Below, one piece after another: positions 55,664 to 64,000 of a DNA stretch of 64,000 nucleotides (the first letter of the stretch is position 1; every line of letters starts with the position of its first letter). Made by a program: the position numbers and the translations under genes. Under the pieces are notes generated by a model. The model did no database searches, was not told where the DNA came from, and saw only the letters and a list, made by a program, of their open reading frames with translations. The DNA comes from Takakia lepidozioides. Taxonomy: Eukaryota > Streptophyta > Takakiopsida > Takakiales > Takakiaceae. The DNA lies in NCBI GenBank assembly GCA_030704615.1, contig CM060733.1:71364001-71428000 (forward strand), given 5' to 3'.

Positions 55664-57321
55664 AATTGAAGGGGAGCCCTCTACAGTTTGTCTTGAAGCT
55701 TGATGAGGCAGAAATCGTTCATGCCCAAAAGCTGGAAAGAGTGAGTAGACCGTGCATGAACCCTCATGAACCGTGCATTAGACCCATCCGTCACTCCGGA
55801 TAGTGAAAAGTTTTTCAGTGTGCAAAGTGAGAGGGAGATTTGGCCTATAGCTTGTTTTCAAGTGGCAAAGGAGAACACAGAGGTTCTAAACTGGGTGTTC
55901 CAACAAACCAAACTTCCTTCGCTAATTCAAGCCCAAGAAGATGGACAACTTCTTCACGTCCCAGGTTTTGGTGATTACAAGGTAGATATGGCAGCCGACA
56001 TGAAGACAATAAAAGCCATGTTTGGTTTGAAGGGAGGTGCAAATAGTTTGCATTCTTGCATTTATTGCATGCAGGAGAGAGTCAAGTCTGTAGAGGGTCC
56101 ATGAAGGACGCCGCTGCTGCTATTAATAAGCGTTCCCATACATGGAATGGAGGCTTATTTGTGCAAAACATTACTGCCAAACCTGTGAGTGGGAGTCACG
56201 GAAAAGATCGTTGGAAACCATTGTTGCCCATCCCCATTGAGAGAGTGCATATTTGCACTTTACATGCCATGAATAGGATTATTGAGAAAATGATCCACCT
56301 CCATTTCATGTTTGTGTGGACCATTCGCGATAAGAAATTACAAGAGTTAGCTATTGCTGATATAGAAAATGTGTTGTCCAGCACTGGTGCACACAGTGGT
56401 TTGGTTAAGATCATGAAAGATAATCAACTGTCTGGCAAACTGAGTAATATCCCCAACAAACCTTCGTTCAGTGGCCCACATGCTGCCAAACTCTTAAAAA
56501 CGAGTACTTTAGAGGGAGGCTCCGACAAGTTGTACATTGATGTGGTAAAGTCCGAGCACAACCACACGGACGATGGGGCAAGAAGGAGAAATTGATTAGC
56601 ATGTTGGGTTGCGTTTGATAAGTTGCATCCCTATCTTTTTGGCCTTACACTCACCGGTGGACAAAAAGCTGAATATAAGAAATGCGTGGAGGAATTCGGA
56701 CGCGCTTTCATCAAGAGTTGGGGGGAGGGTCCAGTTACACACTATATTGTGAGTATCTACAACATCCCTTGATTTTGATTGGAATGCTTATAATAAAATT
56801 TTGCATTTCAATTATAGCACTTATAGATGACAATGCTAATTGTTCAAGTTGATTGGAATGCTTGTAGTAAAATAGCATAGATGACAATGCTAATTGTTTA
56901 AGTTGATAATTTGCAGCAAGTATTGGTCAAGCACACCCCGTGGTTTGTTGAAAAGTATGGAAGCCTATCTGTCTGGTCATGTCAAGGAATGAAGAACTCG
57001 CATCAAGCGCCAAAAGCGGCATATCAGCGTCATACTCAACATGCTGGAACAAAATGCAAGAAAAGTCCTTTGGTACAGACCTATCAACACAGGTTTAGGA
57101 TCATTCAACATAGGTTCAGAAACAAGAGCCTTCAATTGAATGTTGCCATTGGTAGCCTTAGAGGTGAGGAGGCAATTCAGGCCCGACGTGCAGCATCCTT
57201 ACACTCAAGCGCAACAGTACATAGCGCTTTGTGGCGATCAAGATGCACTCGGGTTGGCAGTAGGTGGGTACCAAACTCTGAAGAGCCGATTGTAGAAGAG
57301 CCGATTGAGGAATCACCATAG
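55664..57321 (+). pseudogene. Unrecognised transposon-like protein, later segments
   Basis: Segments: 55664-55740; 55766-56103 (PSVTPDSEKFFSVQSEREIW, DMAADMKTIKAMFGLKGGAN, HSCIYCMQE); 56140-56590 (LLPIPIERVHICTLHAMNRI, KLYIDVVKSEHNH); 56600-56750 (FDKLHPYLFGLTLTGGQKAE); and 56911-57321 (LVKHTPWFVEKYGSLSVWSC, KNSHQAPKAAYQRHTQHAG). The frame shifts near 55750, where CATGAACC is locally duplicated, and again near 56090 and 56595, so the gene is broken. The order and composition suggest a single protein of over 700 residues. The CxxC in HSCIYCM and conserved Asp/His positions may be metal-binding, but no catalytic site can be claimed. Confidence 0.4.
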
Positions 57322-58370
57322 GGGCCAATTCCGGATTCCCAGGTATGAGGTTCAAAGTTTGAACGTAGTCACCACTTCACTCGCTGTAAACAATACTCGC
57401 TACTTTCCTATGGTTGTTTTGCTTGTTTTGTTTTGTTTTGTTTTGTTTTTGTTTTTTGTTTTTTTTACTTAACCTTGTATCATTGAAGGGATTTTAGACT
57501 CAAACACATTTACAAACATAGCCTTTCACTGAAGAGTTCCTGTCTGCTTCCATTTCTGGCCTGCATTGCTAGAGCCGGACGTAAACAAAAACAACTACAA
57601 GATGTCTTGGAAGTGGTACCAGGAGGGTGATAACTCTGCCCTTGCTGTGGCTGTAGGTGCCTGCATCATACGTTGCGAGCTGACAAAACTGCAATGGAAC
57701 CAAGCCCAGGTCCTGCAGGTGAGGGATGCACATCTTCAGCATCTGCCTTACTCATCGGCATCTCACATGTAAACACAAGCTACCTACGGACCTAAGACCT
57801 GCAACATTAGTACAGTTGACAGCCCTGCCCAGCCCTGCCCTGTAGGGTAGACAGGGCAGACTCAGACTGAGTCTGCCCTAGCAGACTGACAAAAGACAGG
57901 GCAGACTCAGACTGAAAGCAAAGAAACATGGTAATACTCTTGCTGTAGATGTTTCAGTACAAAATGGCTGAAGGATACAAAGTAAACTAGAAAAAGAAAT
58001 TAATTCTGTGGCTGTGGCTTGCCTCCACACCAAAGGAGTTAGCAAATGAGCAGGGTAGACAGGGCAGACTCAGTGTAAGTCTGCCCTAGCAGACTGACAA
58101 AAGACAGGGCAGACTCAGACTGAAAGCAAAGAAATTGCTCAACTAGTTGTCTATCACCATCTCCATCAGACCATAGTCTGAGATCTGCCCTGTGTACAAA
58201 AGGTCAAGAATGGTGAAAAGAAGGAGGTTACTCACTAGGGCAGACTCAGTCTCGCTTTGACTTCTCAGCAGATTGATTATGGAGGGCGGGCTGAGACAAG
58301 CACGGGCAGATTGGTTTCAGGTCATACTACTGGCTGGAGTGCAGCCTGTTGACAGTGGATAATCGTGCGC
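57322..58370. other. Non-coding interval with dispersed duplications
   Basis: (TTTTG)n near 57420-57465. A block with GGGCAGACTCAGACTGA and TAGCAGACTGACAAAAGACA occurs at about 57850-57935 and again at 58055-58135. A 68-codon frame at 57566-57772 shows no domain. Confidence 0.5.
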
Positions 58371-58372
58371 AA

Positions 58373-58657
58373 CCATGCACCTCATGAAAACGAATTTGAA
58401 TCGGTGATCCGAAGCACCGCCGTGAAGTCGTCATCAACCCCGAATATCGACTGCCTCTGTTCTGCTGGGGGCTCCTGTAAGTCTGTCAGACATGCTGCCA
58501 TCATACAGCGTACTATTAATGGATCTTCAGTTGAAGTGACCGTAAGTTTCCTCTTGTATCACCTCTGGACATAGTAAGGCATCTGGATTCCCTGCAGTGG
58601 CGGTGGCAAAGATTGTCAAGAAACATGTGGGCTTTGTACAGACCATCGATTGTCAAT
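58373..58657 (+). other. Possible two-exon 3' gene fragment
   Basis: A frame ending RTINGSSVEVT at a GTAAGT (58542) and a short segment after TGCAG at 58595 (VAKIVKKHVGFVQTIDCQ, then TAG) could be the last two exons of a gene. The product is not recognised and this may be coincidence. Confidence 0.25.
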
Positions 58658-58957
58658 AGTAGTAGGGCTAGTGTGTTTCGTTACCCTGCTCTCCATGGAC
58701 TTGATGATTACATCATCTTAAGCAGAGATCTTTCAGTTGAATCACTCCTACTTCCACAGCAGAAGCAGCAGTCCAGGTTGGATTATCTGAGCTTTAGTGT
58801 GATTGCACTTGACCACATGACAATAAACTGGAGGGAGGAGAGTAATGTTACCCTGGTTCTAGAGAGACAGTTTTCTTTGATGTGACCCTTACCCAACTTT
58901 TGTAATGTTCAACCATGCAACTACTCAACTCCAGCCTGTCATGTCATTGGCGCATTC

Positions 58958-59600
58958 AAACCCAACTTGGCCCGGCATGCTCCAGGATCCCTGCCAAGCA
59001 TGATGAGGACAGCACCGCTCAAAAGAACCTCCGCTCTGAAAGAACCTTTCATCTCCTGATGCGCAGAACTGAGCCTAAGTAGTATGAACCTGAAGTTGCA
59101 GCCGTTGCCGCATGCGCCACTTCCTCTGCCCCACAGACATACTAAGGTGATTACAAGGAACCCAACTTGGCCTGGCATGCTCCAGGATCCCTGGCAAGCA
59201 TGATGAGGACAGCACCGCTCGAAAGAACCTCCGCTCTGAAAGAACCTTTCATCTCCTGATGCGCATGTTCTTCTTTTTGCTAGGCTTAAGCATCATCACC
59301 AATGCGCCTTCTTTCAGTTCAGTGAGCCTAACTAGTATGAACCTGAAGCTGCAGCCGTTGCCGCATGCGCCACTTCCTCTGCCCCACAGACATACTAAGG
59401 TGATTACAAGGAACCCAACTTGGCCCGGCATGCTCCAGGATCCTTGCCAAGCATGATGAGGACAGCACCGCTCGAAAGAACCTCCGCTCTGAAAGAACCT
59501 TTCATCTCCTGATGCGCAGAACTGAGCCTAAGTAGTACGAACCTGAAGCTGCAGCCGTTGCCGCATGCACCACTTCCTCTGCCCCACAGACATACTAAGC
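58958..59600 (+). repeat. Three tandem units of about 200-254 bp
   Basis: Units start at about 58959, 59159 and 59413 with AACCCAACTTGGCC.GGCAT and continue through GCATGATGAGGACAGCACCG, CCTTTCATCTCCTGATGCGC and GCCACTTCCTCTGCCCCACA. The middle unit has an extra 54 bp (about 59267-59320). Divergence is low. The third unit ends about 59600. Confidence 0.85.
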
Positions 59601-60500
59601 GCCTGGACTTGCTGCTCGGGGGGGGGGGTGGGCGGGGACGGAGTCATCGCATTCTCCCTCTCTAAAAGTCCGCACAGATCAATCTTTTCCCAGATCAATC
59701 TTTTTCTTTTCTTTTTTTTCTTTTTCTTTATTCTAGCGACGACCGAAGGTCGAGAGCTAGTTTAGCGTAGAGCAGGAATAGGGTGCCATAGTGCCACATC
59801 ATCGTCGCCACGTGTCGTAGCCACCTGTCGTCGCCACGTTTCGTACATCGTCAATTTCTTTCTATCTGCCCGGATTGCCCGAAAAAGCCGAAAATAACTT
59901 CTTGAACGGTATTTCGTCGAGACTGACCCTTTTCCTCCCTGCTTCTGTTTGATGTTCAAAGGAGAGAGAGAGAGCGCGAGCGCAATGGCTACATAGGTTG
60001 ATAAGGCCTGGTATTTAGAACAGGCTTAGATAGGTTTGGCAGAGCTCGACTGTGCGGAGGGCATTTCTTCAAACGGCGCATACAGGAGAGCGTTCTCCAG
60101 TGAGAATTCCAGGGAAAAAGGTGAGCATATTTATCCTCCACAATGGTGGGACAACCTACATATCAAGGTTTAGAGGGTTTACCCCTAGGACGCCTCTCTT
60201 TCTTCTTACATGATGTGAAAAAGGTTTTCTGTTCTACAAAAGTGGCTGTCCCTGTCTGTATCATAGGTTGTTGTTCCTAAACAAGCCATGAAATTGCATT
60301 GCGCAAGGGTTTTTCTTGGTGTTTACAAGGTACTTGGGAGGGTCTTCTTGGTTTTGGGAGGCCGTCTTATTGATAGCTACAAAAAACCTGCATGAGTAGA
60401 TGGTCAACTGCAAGCAGCAGCAGGGGCACAATTGATAAAATCAGGCACTCTCACAATGACCACAGCCTCCAAAAGAGGACCAAGAGAGGGAGTCCACAGG
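59601..60500. other. Non-coding interval upstream of the PPR array
   Basis: A G-run near 59618-59628, a T-rich run near 59700-59735, and otherwise unremarkable sequence. No gene recognised. It could include the former promoter of the PPR locus. Confidence 0.35.
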
Positions 60501-60533
60501 ACCTCTTCTGAAAATTCCGGGTATATGGACACT

Positions 60534-62261
60534 ATGTGAGGCAGGGAAACTGAAAGAGGCTCTTCAAATTTTGAACCAAGGAAGCATTTCAGCAGGTACA
60601 GATACTTATGTCTGTCTCTTGCATGCGTGCGTCAAGATGAAAGGCCTGGAAATGGGAAAGCAAGTGCACTCTCACATTACCCAAAGTGGATTCAAACCAA
60701 ATGTTTTTCTACAGAACACCCTTGTGAACATGTATGTTTAATGCGGGAGCATCATGGCTGCACACCAAGTGTTCAACAAAATGCCTGAACGAGGTTTGTT
60801 CACATGGAATACAATGATGGTAGGATTTACCAAGTATGGGTGTGGTAAGAATGCCTTGGAGACATATAAGCAAATGATGCAGGAAGGGGTGACGCCCAAC
60901 CGGGTCATATTCGTTTGCGTTTGCAATGCATGTGCAAGCCTGGCAGCCCTGGAAAATGGCAAAGAGATCCATGGTGACATCATCAAAGCTGGAATTGTAC
61001 CAGGTGTCATTCTGAACAAAACCCTCATGGGAATGTATGACAAATGCGGCAGCATCAAAGATGCAAAAGGGGTGTTCGACAATATGGCTGCACAGGATGT
61101 GGTGTCCTGGAATGCAATAATCGCAGGATATGCCAGGCATGGGTGTGGCATAGAGGCTTTGGAGACCTATGAGCAAATGATGCAGGAAGGAGTGAAGCCC
61201 AATCGGATCACATTTGTGTGTGTCTGCAATGCGTGTGTGAGCCTGGCAGCCCTGGAAAAGGGCAAAGATGTCCATGGTGATGTAATCAAAGCTGGACTTG
61301 TACCAGATGTCATTCTGAACACTACCCTCGTGGACATGTATGCCAAATGTGGCAGCATCGAAGATGCAAAGGGAGTGTTCAAAAATATGACTGAACGAGA
61401 TGTGGTGTCCTGGAATGCGATGATTGCAGGATATGTGCAGCATGGGTGTGGCATGGAGGCTTTGGAGACCTATGAGCAAATGATGCAGGAAGGGTGAAGC
61501 CCAACCGGGCCACATTTGTTTGTATTTTCAATGCATGTGTGAGCCTGGCAGCCCTGGAAAAGGGCAAAGAGGTCCATGGTGACATTATCAAAGCTGGAAT
61601 TGTATCAGATTGCATTCTGAACACTGCCCTCATGGACATGTATGCCAAATGTGGCAGCATCGGAGATGCAAAGGGAGTGTTCGAGAATATGGCTGAACGG
61701 GATGTAGTGTCCTGGAATATAATGATTGCAGGATATGCCCAGCATGGATATGAGCTGGAGGCTTTGGAGACCTATGAGCAAATGATGCAGGAAGGGGTGA
61801 AGCCCAACCGGGTCACATTCACTTGCATTTGCAATGCATGCGCGAGCCTGTCAGCCCTGGAAAAAGGCAAAGAGGTCCATGAAGACATCATCAAAGCTGG
61901 AATCGTACCAGATCTGATTCTGATCAATACCCTTGTGGACATGTATGCCAAATGCAGCACCATCAGAGGTGCAAAGGGAGAGTTTGACAATATGGCTGAA
62001 CGAGATGTAGTGTCCTGGAGTTCGATGATTGCAAGATATGTGCAGCATGGGTGTGGGATGGAGGCTTTGGAGACTTATGAGCAAATGATGCAGGAAGGTG
62101 TGAAGCCCAACCGGGTCACATTTGTTTGTGTTTGCAATGCGTGTGCGGGCCTGGCAGCCCTGGAAAAGGGTAGGAAGGTCCATGGTGACATCATCAAAGC
62201 TGGGATTGTACCAGCTGTCATTCTGAACAATACCCTCCTGGACATGTATGCCTCAGGGTGA
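60534..62261 (+). pseudogene. PPR (PLS-class) pseudogene with near-identical 303-bp repeats
   Basis: It starts with LCEAGKLKEALQILNQGSIS and DTYVCLLHACVKM, matching the start of the PPR locus at 11.9 kb. Then follow about five units of 101 codons (P, L and S motifs), each containing CNACASLAALEKGKEVHGDI, VDMYAKCGSIEDAKGVFDNM and DVVSWNAMIAGYAQHGCGME. The conserved site GGTGTCCTGG recurs at 61101, 61404, 61706 and 62009. Damage: TAA at about 60738-60740 (Lys position) and a one-base deletion near 61494 in a G run. The array stops after LLDMYA at about 62250, where LINE sequence begins. No E or DYW domain is left. The intact protein would bind organellar RNA. Confidence 0.85.
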
Positions 62262-64000
62262 TCCCTGGGAATTGGTTACTTATGCCAAATCTAGGGCTTC
62301 ATGTGTAGTTTTTGGGGTGAATCCCAGGATGGACGATGTGTCCTTTAAAACTACATGCTCTAGCTTAGGCTTGGATTTCATGGCTAATGGTACCATCTCG
62401 AGACTTGATAACAGGGGTACGTTGAAGGTTGCAATGACCAAAAGTGCTTCTAATAGAGTCCCGCATCAATTCAATCTCAAAGAAGTTCGTCCCTTGACTG
62501 GCTGGAGAGCGGTCTTAGACATTGGTGATTCAAACGGGCGCTCTAGGAAGACAACCAAGGGCAACAACTTCAACTTGAGAGTTTCTAATCGGTTTGATGC
62601 TCTGGATGAGGTTGAATCCAAACAGCCAGAAAGACAAGATGCCCCTAAGTGTACGGAACCTGAACGTCCTGAATCTGAAGGATTTGGTACTCTGAATGGC
62701 TTACCAATCCTCAAGGTTTACACAAGACGAACAAATTCTATGCACGGGGTAATTGTCCCCAAGCCGTCAGATGGACAGTCTGTCCCTAAGTGTGCAGAGC
62801 CTGAACGTCGTGTAATTGAAGGATTTGGTACTCTAAATGGTTTACCAATCCTCAAAGTCTACACAAGACGAGCAAAATCTATACACAGGGTAATTGTCCC
62901 CAAGCAGTCTGACGGACAATCTGCCCCTATGTGTGCGGAGCCTGTGCGTCGTGTAACTGAAAGATTTGGTACCCTGAATGGTTTACCAATTCTCAAAGTT
63001 TACACAAGACGAGCAAAATCTACACATGGGGTAACTGTCCCCCCTTTGCAGAATGGTTGGCCGTCCAGGAGCAATCACAAGCTACCTAGACGACAAACAA
63101 TTCACACGCAAAGGGCTGGCTTGCGGCTGGCCACTTTCAACTTCTCAGGGTTGACCAACCAAAGGAAACAACTTGAAGTGGGACAAGTTCTTCGGACTAA
63201 TGATATTCATATATGTGCTGGGCAAGAAACATGGGAAACGTCGGATAAACAGGTAAGATGTGTACTCTCAAGGCAGCCTCTGCCAAACGCGGTCAAAAAG
63301 GGGTCGGCTTCTTTGTTCGTGATTTATTGTTTGACAATTGTGAAATTATCAACAAGGGTTTGAGGTACGAGCATAGTATCTGGCTAAAACTGAATTTGAA
63401 GGGCGGCATGAGTACAAAGGACCTCTTTGTTGGTTGTGTTTACATGCCCACAGAGGGACCCTTAGTGCTGACGTAGACAAGGCCTTCGAAGATGTAAAGC
63501 TGGACTGTGCTTTGTTCCTTGCCAAAGGTCAGGTGGTACTATTGGGGGACTTCAATGCCTAGGTGGGCAAAGGGATCCATCAGGACGATATCATTGGACC
63601 TTTTGGTGAGGACGAGCTGAATTCTAATGGCAGACGGTTAATTAACTGTCTAGAAGAGCTTCAGCTTTTGACCTTGAATAACAGGACAAGTGGTGACCAA
63701 GTGCAGTGGACTCGTGAGAAATCCCAAACTGGGGAACGTTCCATTGTGGACTATATCATAATGGACAAAATTTTGTTCCCCCAGTGTGCCAATGTGTTGA
63801 TCGACAGAACTGATATTGGTACCTCTGACCACTTCCTGGTTTGGACTGAGATCAAAAGGTGTTTTCCCACCACCAAGAGATCTGTGAAACGTTCGATTCG
63901 GAAGTGGCGCATAGAAGAATTCCACAATGAGGAGGTCAAGGCTGAGTACGTCCAGGCCTTGCAAGAGGCTCTCCCTCATTTTGTCCAATCGCTCCAAGAA
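62250..64000 (+). mobile_element. LINE (non-LTR retrotransposon), 5' part, runs off the window
   Basis: A 371-codon frame (62248-63363) leads into an endonuclease of the exonuclease/endonuclease/phosphatase type: AGLRLATFNFSGLTNQRKQL, HICAGQETWE, then after a frameshift near 63255 VGFFVRDLLFDN and LFVGCVYMPTEG, after another near 63470 VVLLGDFNA (63539-63559), DYIIMDK and TSDHFLVWTEI (SDH at 63834-63842). GDFNA and SDH are classic LINE endonuclease motifs for nicking the target. A TAG follows GDFNA. Reverse transcriptase would lie to the right of the window. The first about 130 residues (VTYAKSRASCVVFGVNPRMD) are unrecognised. Confidence 0.85.
62640..63050 (+). repeat. Three tandem 141-bp units in the LINE coding region
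   Basis: Units of 47 codons begin at about 62644, 62785 and 62926. Each holds EGFGTLNGLPILKVYTRR or a close variant and a VIVPK-type tail. The 141-bp unit keeps the frame. It sits between the N-terminal region and the endonuclease domain. Confidence 0.85.

Noticed and set aside
60709-61660. Long minus-strand open frames (268 codons and others) as genes
   Set aside because: They are mirror frames of the PPR array and repeat with the same 303-bp period. The plus-strand frame has the PPR motifs.

Overview
The window looks like nuclear DNA of a land plant, most likely a fern or another seed-free lineage. This rests on inference: one spliced single-copy gene sits among many decayed retroelements and DNA transposons, and there are two PLS/DYW-type PPR loci of the kind that are very numerous in those lineages. 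No bacterial features are seen. Introns have GT/AG borders, and nearly all transposon genes carry stops or frameshifts, often of the G-to-A type.

Layout. (1) About 0.5-10.1 kb, minus strand: the first eleven coding exons (1025 codons, phases agree throughout) of TAF1, the largest TFIID subunit; the gene continues beyond base 1. Its introns carry copies of one interspersed repeat in opposite orientations. (2) 10.45-11.04 kb: a MITE-like element with terminal inverted repeats. (3) 11.9-13.7 kb: a PPR-DYW pseudogene whose middle 673 bp are inverted. (4) 13.7-20.5 kb: gene-poor repeats, including a palindrome-rich array at 17.5-18.0 kb. (5) 20.5-31.7 kb: DNA-transposon remains, comprising an integrase-like transposase fragment, a SWIM-finger MULE-like pseudogene, a CACTA (En/Spm) TNPD pseudogene, a CACTA terminus, and palindromes of the form TAGTCG-N4-CGACTA on both flanks. 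(6) 32.0-33.0 kb: a 64-bp-phased array of the palindrome ATTTCGGCGCCGAAAT. (7) 33.2-51.5 kb, minus strand: two tandem copies of one Ty3/gypsy retrotransposon family. (8) 51.5-60.5 kb: gene fragments, including an epsilon-COP exon, an unrecognised multi-exon transposon-like gene and tandem repeats. (9) 60.5-62.3 kb: a PPR tandem-array pseudogene. (10) 62.3 kb to the end: the 5' part of a LINE with an AP-endonuclease-like domain.

The most unusual content is the Ty3/gypsy family at 33-51 kb. Its polyprotein runs gag, protease, [cytosine-5 DNA methyltransferase], reverse transcriptase, RNase H, integrase, PHD finger. The left copy carries a C5-methyltransferase module with recognisable motifs I, IV, VI, VIII, IX and X in conventional order between protease and RT. 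The right copy lacks exactly 1158 bp (386 codons, in frame) there and joins cleanly. Both copies end in a PHD finger where many relatives carry a chromodomain. A retroelement encoding both a DNA-methylation writer and a histone-reader domain is the best candidate for a noteworthy system here. Both copies are decayed, and the catalytic Cys of the methyltransferase reads Tyr in the surviving copy.
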